NCBI GenBank assembly: GCA_023091665.1
Contig: JALJCQ010000009.1
Location: forward strand, 3,348,001 to 3,412,000
Source: Pythium myriotylum
Lineage: Eukaryota; Oomycota; Peronosporomycetes; Pythiales; Pythiaceae
DNA length: 64,000 bases
Direction of reading: 5' to 3'
The notes under the pieces were generated by a model. The model had not been told where the DNA came from and made no database searches. It worked only from the letters and a program-made list of their open reading frames with translations. A program made the position numbers and the translations under genes. Each line of letters begins with the position of its first letter. The first letter of the stretch is position 1. Of this stretch, positions 38,601 through 51,981 are shown piece by piece.

Positions 38601-41600
38601 GAGTTGCCGTCTCAATAGACTTTGGCACGATGGCGAATGCTTGGAGTATTGGCACAATCGACGTATGGAACTCGATGCGACTAACAGAAAATTCTGCGAT
38701 ACTAGACAATCCGCCGGTGGTGCTAAGCAGTCTAGGCTGAACGATAGAGGAACCACTGGGCGCAGCATAGCTCACACCACCACGCTGTAGCAACAAACTC
38801 TGTAGTAAGCGATCGCGAAGGAGACTCCACGTCATCACACGGGCTAATTGAAGAGCAATTGCGTCTAGAACCTGAAGACTCAAGTTGTACCCGTACATCA
38901 CCAGTCCTCCAGATACTGAGACATCGAGCACATAATAGAACGTCCGTTGTTGAACCACAGGAACAACAGCAGCTTTGACACTTTCGGCACTCGCTCCTTT
39001 AGCCATGGAGTGAAACATCAGCTCACTCGTCGAAAACTCACGTGAATGTACAAGTGATGACGACGACGATGAGCCGTGGAGTGACGCAGCACTCAATGAT
39101 TCAATCGTGCTAGATCCGGCCGAGACTCGAAGGCTTGCCACAGAATCAATCTCTGAAAGTTCAGAATGGATTGAATCCGAGCTGACCATGCCACTGGAGG
39201 TAGTCAGAGTTCTCGAGGAATCAGCTTGATCAAGTGAGGGGGGCATAGGGATCAACTTGACACGATCGCTGTTAGCAGAATCGATCTCTTCGATATCTAT
39301 GCGCATAAATTCAGTAGAGTGAGCGATGTAAACGGCAGGGCGAGCGTGGATCGGTAGCGATGTCGTTAGGAACTTGTACACTTGACTGGCAACGTGCTTG
39401 AGATCCCACATCTGAATGGTAACAGGAAGAGCAAGCTTTGTCACAGATGATGAAGAGTCTGATACACCGGATTCAAGTAAACTCGTCAGCTTCTCGACAT
39501 GTTCAGGCAGTTTGGAAGAATCATTTGATCCCTCAGATTCTTGAAACAATGACGAATTTCCTCGTACAACTCGTATTGCGGCCTCAATCAAGTAATCGTT
39601 CACCGCTTCTTTCACGTGTCCCTCGTACACTTCTTTCAACGCCGAAACTTGAATTGGACCTCGGACCCAAAGCTGGCATCTCACATATAAACCAGGCGTC
39701 TGAGCTACATCTTCTCCTGAAACTCGGACGTGCTGCCCGACTTGTAGAGGAGATACCTCTTGCCCATTCTTAACCATCATTTCCGCACTATCGGCTTCAC
39801 ACTCGATAACCTCTACTCTCAATACCGCAAGTCCCTTACCCACCCGAGATAAGAAACCTGGCGACAGTCGTAACTCCGAGTTCAGATTGATCGCGAATGA
39901 TGCTGCCCCTAGAAGGACGGGCGGAGGGGTTGTGTGCACTTCAGCCATTGATTTTTCTTGAAAGAACACGGGAGACACCATCTTTGAGTCGTAAGCTGCT
40001 TGCTTGGCCTCCGCGCTTACTTTTTGGGAGCCAAACATTGCAGGGTGCAGAGTTGTGGGATCAAGTACGGAGGGGTCAGTAGTTTGCACGTTCGAAGTTG
40101 CATCATGAACGCTATCGGCACCGATTTGGCTACGCTTTGCGAGCAACTGTGGCCTCAAATCTCGCTCTGATCGAACGGGTGCCGTCACAACAGGCATTTG
40201 GGAAGTATTGATCTGCCGCATATACGACGTCATTCCAAGTGTCTGGCACAGGAACAACAGGACGGTTGACGCGTCACTTGAAGGGATTATCCCGCTTGGC
40301 AATTCGTACATGACGTTGCTCGTCGCAGTGGATCCTGGGGGGCACATAAAAGCCATGTCAGAGGCGCTGAGCTGGAACTTGGTGTTTCTTGCCAACAGCT
40401 TCATCAAGATCAGCTGCATAGTTTCGTCCAGTTTCCTCTCCAACAGCCGGCACAACTCCTGCGTCACCTCTTCTCCTGCAGCGCACACTCCAAAAACCTC
40501 GAGTAATATTCCTGTTGGAGAGCTGCCACCAGGAGATCCACCATTTGACCTTCGCAATACAGACGGTGTGCTCGGTTTATTGAGCGCGTCGCTGGAAGCA
40601 ACACTCATTTTCATGTAGAATACATGGCCACCGCGATCACGATAGACAAATACGTGCCGACGATTGTGGACTTGGAACTGTTCGAGTGCTTGCGTGCACA
40701 ACGTTGTCAGTGCAATGCTCGGCACCATACGTTCGTTGAGACGGAAGAAAGCAGCATATTTGCGATCACATTCAAACTGACCAGGCCAAAAGAATGCTGG
40801 CATCGTTGACGAACCGTTTGTAGAACGACGGTTTGATGTTGCTGCTGATGGTGAAGGTGGACCAGCGCTCGTCGTGCCTGGGTCAGCTGGAATCAGTAGC
40901 TCATTGCAAGTTCTTGTTTCATGTAGCTGGAGTAGTAACAGGAACTGGTTTACCCTCTTACAAACATCGTTCACCGCTAGGTGGAGCGCCGTCAGAACAC
41001 TCAGCCGATCGAAGCCATCATGTTTTGATTCAATATCTGAGGCATTGGTCGCGTCGTGGTGAAGACGGAGAGTGATGTGATCGTCCTCAACCTTGAAATA
41101 AGCCCAGTAAGGGACTTGAATAGATCCCTCAGACTGACGGTTGGCGACGAAGTATATATCTTCGCACTGCACCAGACTCAAAGATTCAGTTCCGAGTTCT
41201 AGCTCTTTTCGAAGCAGACCTACTGGGTCAACAGTCTCATGATGCACGTTGACAAAGTTCAGTGGATATGAGACGGTTGTTTTGCAATCGTCTGGCAGAT
41301 CTTTGAAGAGCTTCTGAATAAGATGAGCAATAGCAGGGGTAATGCACTCAACACTCCGCAGGATTCGAAGAATCTCTGTACTGGACCATTCCTTGATACT
41401 TTTGCGCATGCGCTTCAACACCTGGCGCTGAAAGAATGGGAGTGACGAGAACAACTCAGCTGGAGACACCTTCGGTCTTCTTACATCAACATCCATCCCG
41501 AGACGTTGGCCTCTTGTTTGCTCAAGAAGTTGTTCGTTAGGCAATGTGAGCGTGACAAGTCGTAAAGCAATTTTCGGTCCCGACACCTTCGCTGCCCACT

Positions 41601-44600
41601 CAGCAATCTCACTTATTCCCCCTCCAGTTCCCTTAATCATGATCTCCGTCTCGCCAGAACCCTTGATTTGACGCAGAGGCAGTGACGGCAGCACGCTAGC
41701 CACAGGTGGCTTCATCATAACCACAGGGTCCATGAAAGACTTCGAACTCGCACTGCGTTTCAGAGGCTTCGGTGCTGGGCTTGAGGGCTTGAAGTTATTC
41801 ATACCGGACGACGTCGAGCGTGGCCGTCCATGAGCCTCTTTGACTACTTCACGACACTCAAATCGGAAGAAGAACGGCGATGAGAAACTCGATGTCGCAG
41901 CTGCAACATCTTTGTTTAACTCAGCATCCTCTTCCTGGTTTAGATGGTGCTGATGTTGGTCTTCCTCATTGTATGGCCCCTCCGCCACTCGAGATGGGAT
42001 ACCATCGTCGTTCAAAACACCTCGCCGAAGTGAGCCGTCATCATTGGCGTCAACATCGCTTTGCCCTGTCGTGGTATTGATTTCGCCAAACGAGTCTCCT
42101 GCGATTGTGACAGACTTCACGAGCTGAGGAGGCTCCAACGGCGATGACGATGGACCAGATACACCATCTCCTTGTGGATCCTCTTCAGCAAGAATCTGAA
42201 CAGCGTCGTTCTCGGTATCAGCCACACCGACGACATCATCAACAGCCATGTTCTCGCTGCCAACGAAGAAGAAATACTTGGTCTCTTCTATTGCGTGAAA
42301 CAACGTCGACAAGATGCCTTCCAGAGATTTCTCTAGGCGCACCCTGAGTGCATCTCGAATTACCTTGCCACTCAGCATATCGATCATCGATGAACGCAGA
42401 GCCGCCTTTGGGACAGTCTCTCGAATCATGTCCACCTGAAGCATGCGGTAAAGAAGGGTAATATCAAGATCCATCGGGACCTCCACACAACTTGAGAGTG
42501 CCTGAATGAGATCGCTTTGTTGCACATGTGAGCCATCACGAAGTGCCACGTAGATACCACGAGAAAAATTATGCTCGTGCGCTCGCTTGACCTTCTTTCG
42601 AAAAGTTAGACTTGAGTGGAACACAGCCATATTGACCCCAGAGTCGTCGCTAGTATTCGCGTTCGCATCCGGAGGAATTGCAATTGGTGGTGGTGGTGGC
42701 GCTTGTGAGCGCGCCCCGAATGCCGCTGCTGGCCGTTTGTTGACCGTTGGTGTCCTGTTGAAGTCACTATGGTGCTCACCAATGCGCTGTGGGGACACAC
42801 GACGAGCAAATAGCTGTGAGAGAAGAGTCTCGGAAGATGTTCCAGCAGATTGCCAAGGCTGTGCAATAAGAGCAGCAGAAAGTTGTGCGAGTGAACACTC
42901 ATAAAACGCCACTTGGAAATATCCTGATCCGAGCACACCGTTGGCTTTTTCGACGAGTAGGTGAAAGTCTCGGCCCAACTCGGCTTCTCGGCACACTGAT
43001 TCACAAAATTCGTAATCCTCCGAAAAGGAAGTGACTCTGGGATGTGGAGAGAGCTGCGTATTATGTCCTACTTGATGCGATTTTTCGTCTTTGGACCCTT
43101 GGAAGTGACCCATGCGCCATGATTTGTAGCCTTCCCTGAAACTCTGTCGCCGCTCTTGATACAAGACAATATCATCTGCGGATACTGACATCTTCAGCAC
43201 GCTCGATGAGGCCCCAGACGCAACCTCACCAGCCTCCAAAGATGCCGCCGACTTCAACAAATGTCGCTGATGCCAAAGGTCGACCCCAGATACACTCTTC
43301 TCCTCGTGCGTGTCAGCGTTATCCGTGGGAGATAGCATCGGTCGCCTTTTTGCCACAAGGGTGGTAACTGCCGGTAAGAATGCCAGCACAACTGTATCAT
43401 TAGGCAATAGCTTAGCAAAGCATCGCCCCTCGCTCAGTTGGCGCTCGGTGTACAAGGATCCAACATCTTTGACGACGGCACGAAGAAACCAAATGGGTAG
43501 CTGAGATGTTGTTGTCGGCACTTGTTCATCACGTAAGCGCCCCTCTATAGAACCTACCACAAAGTCACCATTGTGGTCAGTCCACGCAACTTCGCAATCA
43601 CTTAGACTCTGCAATGTGCGCTCCAGCATTGAGTACAGGTAGACGTTCGCTGAAGAAAGCGCAGGTACGTCTTCAGGTTCCATAGCTTCTGCTGCTACAT
43701 TGCGTCGCTCCAAGTACATAAGAAAATGCTCAGTCGATCGTGCTGAAGCTTCTAAGAGTCGAGCTGTACTGAATGCCGGAACAAGTGAACTGCAAGTCTT
43801 GCCCTTCTCGTCTTCAGTTCGCACGCCAATGACGTTGGTGGGTAGTTGTTGCTGATTGTATCTGTGCGACAATCCATCCAAGCCAGCATCGTGGACACTG
43901 ATGATGGTTTCAAATGTGTGAAGACTCGACAGTAGATGGCGATCAGAGTCGAAGATGAACTTTTGGATAAGTGCCAGAAGCTTGCCTTCGTCCATATACT
44001 TCGAGTTTCCGGGTAGCGGCTCGTTTGTTCCACTTGAATCTGCATTGTTGGGCTGAAGCACTCGTGTGGACAAATCACTGACAGGTATGTCATGGCCAAC
44101 AGCATGACGCAATCCTACATGAAAATGATCAGCCTGGTGAGCACCCGCAGGATTCCTTGCAACTGTCGTCTTGGCGAAACCATACTGAGGCTCCATCCAG
44201 AACGATGTGAGCAGACAGTTGTCACCAGTCCGTCGAATACTGTACTGGATGAGTGAGGTCTTCAAATGACCATTTTCATCCTCCATAAGGACCTCTCGTC
44301 CGAAAATGATACTGGCAACGCGCATAGTATCACCATCCTCCTCTAGTTTCCAGTCAAGTACCCAAAATCCTGCCCTTATCCGAGCTTCATGAAGATGCCG
44401 CATAACCTCCACCACCGATGCTTTGCTATTCCGCACGAGACGCCACTTCCAGCTCGAGTGCCACATAAATGCACCGAATACACTTCGCAGCTGCAACTCA
44501 CTACCACCGCAACAGGCCACGAGTGGCTTTTCTGGGTCGAGAGGACTATCCTGAACGCTTTCAGAATCTTCCTGTACGAGCGTGTCATGGGTCACCAACA

Positions 44601-47329
44601 GCCGGCTAAGCATGCGGTGGCACAGCACGAGTTTCCGTGTAGGATTGGTTTGAGGGGAGGCGGAAGGAATGCTTCCCGGAGTACCACTTGTTTGGGAGTC
44701 ATTCGACACAATAATCGACTTCAGCTCTGCTAGAGTCTCCCGTCGAATGGATGCCGACGCGGAGAAGAAAGCAACATGAATAACAACCAGCGTCTGGTTC
44801 TTGGTTTCAACACGAACAAAGCACAACGCCCCCTTCGGAACTTCCTCCCGTCTCTGTGGAAGCTGACCCAACTCCAAGCTGGCGCTTATCTGGGCTGTCA
44901 AAGTTGCACTATTCAATGACGACCTTTGTTGTCTTCTTCTTCCTGCTGCGACACCACCGCTATGGGCATTTGAAGATGGATTTCGTAGTCTCTCTGTGGG
45001 TTGGTTCCCAAGCGAAAGAAAACGCAAGAAGAGATCTTTTCCAAGTCTTTGCGACGACCACTGCAACAAAACACCCCGGATGCGATCAATTACTTGATCT
45101 CTTCCAACCAGTAAAGGATGCACATTGACCTCTAGGGACATGCCAGCTCGCCGACTTTGACGAGCACTTCGTGAACCAGTCGTGTAGAATTGGACAGCAC
45201 TATTCCGTGGCATCACTGGTGCGGGGACGACGCGGGGGTAGAATGTATCAGGTGATGGATCGTCGACTACTATCGAGAGAACTTCGAATCGATCAACGTG
45301 GAACCAGCGATGCCATAACACTGGCGATAACTCGCCAATGATGCCAAACACGGGATGCGAGGATTGTGTCTTCGATTGAGCACTCACAACGTTATGAGTG
45401 GCTTGAGTACCGAACGAAAACTGGGCCGTCGACTCCGTGGCGCTCACAACAGTCGCTGCTGCCGTCATTAGATGAAGCAAAACTCGGTCAACATCTTGGA
45501 CATTTCGGATAAACTCGTGCAACGAAGCTGGCGCTCCGGCAACACCAGTAGATGCCTGACGGCCCTGACCATTCGTCCGGCAGTCTTCGAAAGCTCGCAA
45601 AAAGTCGCTGTCAGCCAGCACATTCACCTTTACATACCACTCGCTCGACATGGGATCTCGCTTTTGAAGTCCTGAACTGGACGCACTGCCGCCGCTAATT
45701 GGTTTGGAACTGGATGAGCGGCCTGAGATGGCAGCGCGCCCCTGAGGATGCGCTTCGATCGTTGAGGAGATGACATATTCCAAACACACATTCTGCTTCC
45801 ACTGGAGCACGAAAACAAGAAGCACTTTGGTAGCAGCGTTGGGTGTCGCCCCTGTTGCTAAAAGTGGAGCTGTGCCGGTGATGGTTGGCATCTTCGCAAT
45901 CGTACCGTCAGATAGGCGCTGCATCATGCGAACATGGACCTTGTTCACAGCGAAACCCTCTCGAATTCTCGCTTCGACAATGTGGTGAACGTCTGTGTGG
46001 ATCCTATATTCGTGAACCTTTTCGCGCCACATCCGATACGGCCGAAGGGGCATATACTGCTTGCCATCGAATGACGTGAACCAATCTGCATCCAACTGGA
46101 ATACGGGGGCTGAAATCGCCTGAATCTTGGACGGCCGCACAAGTACCGAGGACTGGAATGAGGTCATACACTTGACTTTGTCACAAATCGGTGCTGCAAC
46201 GCTGGCTTGATGCAAGGAGACATAGTCGATGACAGAGCCGCTGCTAGCGTGAGCAATCAGCTGCAAGAGATCGACGTCCGGCACGAACCCAAACGAGGTA
46301 TGAGGTTCGTTTCCACCTATACGCAGAAAATGGCATTGGATGTCGTGACGAACGAGCTGCATGACCAGGTTGTCGTACGCAAACGCATTGGGTAAATCGA
46401 GCACACCGTCCGTCGCGAGGACGATCAAAGGCGCTGCGCCACTGGGTAGCGAGTTCAGCGCAAACACTGCATTCTGGAGCATCGAGGAGAGCGTGGCGCG
46501 ATGCATGGTGGGTGTATCGCCCAGTGCTCGCCCGCGCGCAGCAGCAGCGGCAGCCCATTCGTTTTCCAACAGTGCGAGTCGCTCCCGGACTAGTTGCAGT
46601 AATCGATCAGTGTTCTTGAGGTCGAGCACGAATCCTTGCACGAGCACCGAGAGCGACTCGACAAACGCGCCTTGCACAAGCACCGAGACGTGGAACTCGG
46701 GCGCAAACGCACTCCCTCCAGCTTCAATAGGCCGCAGTAGACTCCTCACAAAGAGCTGCACAGATAGAATCCCGCCATGCACGCACCGTTAGTACCCACG
46801 AGCCACTTCAACTCACTTCAACCCCGGTGCTCACCTCGACGGATTCGAAGAGCATGTCGAGAAACACCTTGCCCGTCGCGACGTCGATCGACCTCGCGGA
46901 CGGCGACGCGTCGAGACAGAGCACGCATCGGTACCGGCGGTAGATGAGCGCGATCTTGCTGGCCATCGAGAGCCTCGCCTGCGGCAGACTCGAGAGCTGC
47001 TCGCTCTCGTCGTCCACGGAGACCTCCGAGTCGGTGATGGAGGCGCGGCGCACGCGCGCAGTGCGCACGACCGTGAGCGGCATGCTCTCGAGCGCCGACT
47101 CGGTGAGCTTTTGCGGCTCGGCGCTCTCGGCGAAGGCGACGGCCGCGACGGCCATGCCGTCGTCCAGGTCGACGCTGGGCGGCGGCGGCTCGCTGTCGGC
47201 GCTCTCGCGCTCGTCGTCGGGCAGCAGCGGACGCAGCAGCTGCGCGACGTGCCACCGCGAGAGCGTCGCGCGGTCGACGACGGCGACGTCGGCGGCCGCG
47301 AGCAGCAGCTCGTCGACGACGCGAGGCAT
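35617..47329 (-). CDS. SZT2: SZT2-like giant protein of the KICSTOR complex, two exons, 3,877 aa
   Basis: In animals SZT2 anchors GATOR1 at lysosomes within KICSTOR and restrains TORC1 when amino acids are low. Exon 1 (47329-46835) joins exon 2 (46755-35617) across a 79-bp intron (GTGAGC to GCAG). The join reads MLFESVE then LFVRSLLRPIE, which follows the SZT2 pattern around its FDEVF-like and LLRPF-like segment. The N-terminal region also has the SZT2-like VLCLDASPSARSID and LATDGVLDLPNA segments. Long Ser-rich loops (e.g. around 41900-42200 and 38000-38450) separate conserved blocks. At 3,877 residues it is somewhat longer than the human protein. The start ATG is 276 bp from the divergent PDZ gene. 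Confidence 0.82.
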
Positions 47330-47605
47330 ATTGGTCGATGGTGTCCGAAGAGAGAGAACGAATATGGGCGCGTACTGTGGTACCTGTGTAACGAAAAGGA
47401 AACCTTTGAAAGAAGATACCGAAGAGGAAACCGGTTGGGACGGTGATCGTCGGCACAGGAGAGTGGGACGCAGCAAGAAAACACGGAGGCTTTCGTCAAG
47501 AAAGTCGCCAAGTGGCTGTTGGAAGTGAGAGTATGGGTTTATAGAGGGTGTGGATAGGCGGAGATGGGTGGATAGTGCGACGAGGTCGAGCCGGAGGTAT
47601 AGAGG

Positions 47606-49057
47606 ATGACAGGTCGAGATAACGCGATGAAAAGCGTTCGGACCATCAGCCTCCACATAGTCGAAGGTCCCATCGCGGCGTCGCGACGGCCCCCATTGCT
47701 CATGGCCCACGAGCTGCTGCAGTACAAACGCCAGGTGCCGCCGCCGCCGTCGTCGCCGGCGCATCGGACTGCGCAGTCGCCATTTCAGCAGCAGCAGCAG
47801 CGCGCGCACGACAAGCAAAAAATGGCCGAGTACGACATCAAGTGGGAGGCCGGCGCGCTCGGGCTGCGCTTCACGCCCAACGAGAACGACGAGCCGGTCG
47901 TCTGCCAGGTCATGGACACGGCGCCGGACGCCATCAAGCGCTCCCGTGTGGCTGTGGGCGACGTGGTCTTTGCCGTGCAGGTCCACTCGATTGGCGCGCC
48001 CATGGCGCCGATCGCGACTATCCAGGAAATGGTGCAAGTCTTCCAGCACGAAGAGCTGCCGATCACTGTCCGCTTCCGCTCGCGGGCCGAGGAAAAGCCC
48101 GTCTCGATTGATCTAGTCGACATCGCGCGCTCGTACACGTACGCGTGGCAGCCGGGCCAGCCACTGGGCGTCTCGCTCGCGATGGATCCGTGTACGCTGC
48201 ACACGATCATCACGTCCGTCGATCGCGACCGCATCTCGCCTGAGTTCCTGTCGCTCGGACCAGCGCCAGGTGATATCTTGGTGAGCGTGCGCAACGCAGA
48301 GCACAAGGCGGACCTCGACACGCTGCGCTTTGACAAGGTCGTCGAGACCCTCAAGACGTTCCCGCGTCCGTGCAAGCTCACCTTCGCACGCCTCCACGAA
48401 GAAGTATCGTCCCCAACAGGCAGCACGCCTCCGCCAAGTCTCGACCGCCTGCATATTTCAGGGCCACCTTCGTCGGGCAACCGCCAAGCTCATGCCCTGT
48501 CTGAACCGCCGCGCATGCGCCAAGGTTCCTCTGCTCCTCCGGTCTCCGCACCTCCTGAGCGCCAGCACGTGCGTCGTCCAGCGCCGCTCATGAAGCGCCA
48601 GAGTTTTGTCGTCGGCGAGAGACAGCAGCAGCAGCAGACGCACGAGGAGCAGCGGCGAGAAGAAGAGCGCCAGCGGTCGCTCTCCAAGGCCGAGGCGCGG
48701 AAGAAGGCCAAGCGCGACGCGCGGTTCTACAAGATCGTGTACAGCGGCGGCCACATCGGCCTCGTGCTCAAGGACGCCAAGCTGGAGCTCAAGGGCAAGC
48801 CCAAGAAGAACGGCTACTACGTCTACATCGACAAGGTGCCCAAGAAGAAAGAGCTCGAGGGCCTCGAGCAGGCGTCCGAGGGCGACGAGCTCATCGCGAT
48901 CGGCACGCGCGACCTGCAGCACCTGCCTTTCGAAGAGGTGCAGGCCATGCTCTCGTCCATCCGCTCGCCGACGCCGCTGGTCTTCCAGCGCCGGCCCGCG
49001 GGCAACGTCTCGGTCGGCGCTTCGCTCGTCGACGGGCTCTTCCTCTTCCTCATTTAG
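47606..49057 (+). CDS. Three-PDZ-domain protein, 451-483 aa
   Basis: PDZ domains bind C-terminal peptides and build scaffolds. The first domain (about residues 75-160) has GALGLRFTP, the second (about 175-265) PLGVSLAMD, and the third (from about 375) GHIGLVLKDAK as carboxylate-binding loops. A Gln/Glu/Arg-rich helical stretch lies before the third domain. The start is uncertain: ATG 47606 gives 483 residues, ATG 47702 (MAHELLQYK) gives 451 and looks more natural, with a poly-Pro/Gln segment either way. The gene is divergent from SZT2 and probably shares its promoter region. No intron or membrane segment. Confidence 0.75.
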   Translation: MTGRDNAMKSVRTISLHIVEGPIAASRRPPLLMAHELLQYKRQVPPPPSSPAHRTAQSPFQQQQQRAHDKQKMAEYDIKWEAGALGLRFTPNENDEPVVCQVMDTAPDAIKRSRVAVGDVVFAVQVHSIGAPMAPIATIQEMVQVFQHEELPITVRFRSRAEEKPVSIDLVDIARSYTYAWQPGQPLGVSLAMDPCTLHTIITSVDRDRISPEFLSLGPAPGDILVSVRNAEHKADLDTLRFDKVVETLKTFPRPCKLTFARLHEEVSSPTGSTPPPSLDRLHISGPPSSGNRQAHALSEPPRMRQGSSAPPVSAPPERQHVRRPAPLMKRQSFVVGERQQQQQTHEEQRREEERQRSLSKAEARKKAKRDARFYKIVYSGGHIGLVLKDAKLELKGKPKKNGYYVYIDKVPKKKELEGLEQASEGDELIAIGTRDLQHLPFEEVQAMLSSIRSPTPLVFQRRPAGNVSVGASLVDGLFLFLI

Positions 49058-49287
49058 GTTAGTTGCTCCCCGAGGAGCTCACATGCCCATCACTCTGTTA
49101 TCGTTCTGTACCATCACTCTGCTCTTCTTCCATGCTTCTGATTGGTCGAATCTGAGCAGATCCGATCGATCATTGGCTGAATACCGTAAAAATCGAATAC
49201 CGGCTACTAAACGAGCCGCGCTGTTCCTACTCCGACAATCTCCACAGGGGAGAAGCACGAGAGAGAGAGGAAGAAGGCGAGGCGGCG

Positions 49288-50247
49288 ATGGATCCGACGA
49301 CCGCGCGGCCGCGCAGCGAGCAGAGCCAGCGCCTGCTCGCGCGCGACGACGAGGCGCAGGCCGTGCGCATGAACGTGCTCAACAGCAGCGTGCAGGAGGC
49401 GCGCGACGCGCGCAACTCGCGGCTCATCATCTGGGTCCTGACGCTCGTCAACGTGCCGCAGATCGTCGCGGCCGCCGTGATCCTCGCGCTCAAGTGGAAA
49501 GAGTCGACGCTCTGCTACCGCATCCAGATCTGGGTCCTGCTCCACACGATCCACCTCTCGCTCACGCTCGCGCTCGAGTGGGTCGTCTACAAGCTCAATG
49601 GCGGCCGCTCGAACCGCGTGATCCAGCTGCGCGAGCGCTACATGAGCTACCTCAGCAACGTCAAGTACGGACTCGACCTCGCGGGGCTCTTCTGGTTCCT
49701 CGTCGGCAACATGTGGGTCATCAGCGACGGCGCGCGCTGCGACGACGGCTCGACCATGTACCAACTGGCCATGTGGATGATTGTCATCTCGTACGCCAAG
49801 ATCTTCCTGCCCTGCATCTTGCTCATCGCGCTGCTGCCCGTGATCTGCTTCTGCTTGCCGTGCGTGATCCGTATCCTTAGTCGATTGCAGGACCCGATGC
49901 GTGGCAAGGGCGCCACGAAGGAGGTAAGATTCCAGTTGAGTCTCCGATCTCGCTAATACTGTAACTGATTGGACTTCCATGGGTTTCGACAGGCCATTGG
50001 TCGGCTCGAAACACACCAATTCAGAACATCCATGTTCCCGCCGGAAGACTCGAGCTGTTGTATCTGCCTAAACGAGTACGACATCGGCCAGGACCTACGC
50101 AAGCTGCCTTGCGAGCACCATTTCCACAAGGACTGCGTCGACGAATGGCTCATTGTCAACGCGACGTGCCCCACGTGCCGCAAGTCCATCTACGACGGCT
50201 CGATTCCTGATCAGCGGTCCCAAGACGACGTGAACATGATGGTCTAA
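49288..50247 (+). CDS. Membrane RING-H2 E3 ubiquitin ligase, two exons, 296 aa
   Basis: Exon 1 (49288-49923) and exon 2 (49993-50247) are joined across a 69-bp intron (GTAAGA to ACAG). Exon 1 encodes four hydrophobic segments (about residues 47-66, 76-96, 125-145, 163-190), so it is a multipass membrane protein with the RING on one side. The RING-H2 in exon 2 reads CCICLNEYD, then CEHHFHKDC and CPTC, with the C-x2-C, C-x1-H-x2-H-x2-C and C-x2-C ligands complete. It would pass ubiquitin from an E2 to a membrane-associated substrate. The layout resembles plant four-TM RING proteins. Confidence 0.85.
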
Positions 50248-50380
50248 GAGTACAGTAGTGCCGTGGTATTGAGTGGGATGGCAAGCGAGTCGTGCTTTTA
50301 GCGTAGGTCGAGATATCATACACGAAACCAAAACCTAAATAAATCCAAATGCGTTTTTCCTCCTTCTCACCATTTTCAAG

Positions 50381-51513
50381 CTAAGCAGTAAGTGCACGGA
50401 AGGCTTTCTCAACACGAGCTGATTCGGTTTCGAGCGTTTGAGTCGCCTCCTGTAAAAGTTCTAACACCAAAAAGCGGTGACATGAGAGAGACCCGTCGAT
50501 CGACTTGCGAATATGACTTTTAACTCACGCTGTAACCGCATCGTTGTCTCCTTCGCAAAATTTTCGGCATCAAATGGTGGCAGCTTAAACGCACCGAGTC
50601 TTGACGGAGATGGAATGCTTCGCGATCCTTCGTCGCGAACGGAAGGCCTTGCTGGAGCTTGACGTTCTTGGCTAATAGCCTGCAACGTAAGACAGAGTCT
50701 TTGGTCAGCCATGGGTGAGTCACTTGCCGACAATAATCAGCCGTCACCTCGAAGAACGCAAGCGCCTCTCCGTTGAGCGTTAACAGGTTCGGGAACGCCG
50801 AGCGAACGCTGGACACAAAGTCTGGCTTGGCTTCTAGAGGGTTATGCTCTAAATGAAGCTTTCGAAGACGAGGTACCTTGCCAACTCGTCGTTAGGGCAA
50901 TGTTTGAGTTTTCGAATCCCTACAAGGACTGCGTACTTTCATCGCGAGCGCTCTGAAGTCGATAGATGAGATTCCATTGTCCTGCAAGAAAATGAGATTT
51001 TCTGATTTCGCAATAGCACAACTAGCTCTTACGGATAGAACGAGCTCCTCCAGGGCTGGAAAATGGGGCAGATCTTCTGCTCAAAATGAGTAGAGAGTTG
51101 AACTTCTTCAACAGAAGAATTCTAGTTCCTGCTTCGTACCGATCGAATTGAGTCGATTTCGTGATAGATCGAGCGAAAGCAGCGAGAGCAGTACAGGCAG
51201 TCCGTCAAGATGGGCAATCTGAGATGAAATTTTCTCGGTCAGAATTACACATGGAACTCGTCACCAAACACTAAAGCCCCAAATTGACCTGGTTGCTGGA
51301 AAGGTTCAGTTTGATAACACTCACGCAGTCATCCAAGCTTGCGAGCCTTGAAACCCCTGCAGCCATCAAACAAATATTGAGTCGCGTCGCATCTTGAATC
51401 TGCTTACATGAGCCACCCAACACCCTACCGGCGCTGGAGAGGTCTAACAGCGTGATGCAGCTCAGATCGAACTGTTTGCTGCGACGCTTGATCAGTTCCT
51501 GCGTCAGCTCCAT
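50381..51513 (-). CDS. LRRC61-like leucine-rich repeat protein, eight exons, about 233 aa
   Basis: Manual splicing gives eight short exons with GT-AG introns of roughly 50-70 bp and consistent phases. The ATG at 51513 gives MELTQELIKRRSKQFDL, then LLDLSSAG with VSRLASLDDC, followed by LRR strands KLNLSSNQ, LSLDLSRNRL, ELVLSDNGI and KLHLEHNPL. The LRR cap reads FPNLLTLNGEALAF. A basic/Ser-rich C-terminal extension with a helical end finishes at TAG 50381-50383. The N-terminal start and single LRR block resemble animal LRRC61. Exact exon borders should be checked with transcripts. Confidence 0.7.
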
Positions 51514-51981
51514 CCTTGTCACTGCAAGGGGAGTCACTCTTACCAACGAAAGCTATTTTGGAGGAGACCACACTATCAAACAGCTTCAACGAAAGCAGAA
51601 ACATCTCCCAGACCCTCTCTACTCATCAAGAAGGGGAAGGTCAACCATGTGGCTACGATACCCACACGTGGCTCGCACGGTCTCCTTTCTGTCGATTCAT
51701 TTCTACGGCTGTGCGGGGAGTCGATGGGTATGACTCGCGCAGACATCTGGGAGCGACCAGTTTCTCACAGCTGGAACTCAATCTGGAGCTGGTGACCAGT
51801 TTTCAACAACCTCTATATCGCTCGACACTTCAAGCAGGCCAAGCAGTGGAAAGAAACGTCAGCCAACGTAAGTCGGGGGGATGGAATGCTGCGCCAGATG
51901 TCGGCGATCACAACCACGAGACTTCAACATACTGTTCGCGAGGGAGAGGCAGCCCTCGGTGGAGAGCAAACTTAAACTCCG
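51514..51981. other. Intergenic stretch, no gene seen
   Basis: Upstream regions of two divergent genes. Two ORFs of 93 and 158 codons overlap here in different frames without domains; they look like chance frames. Confidence 0.5.

Noticed and set aside
46808..48049. 413-codon minus-strand ORF as a separate gene
   Set aside because: Only its last 165 codons, from ATG 47329, are coding; they form exon 1 of the SZT2-like gene. The rest is antisense to the PDZ gene.
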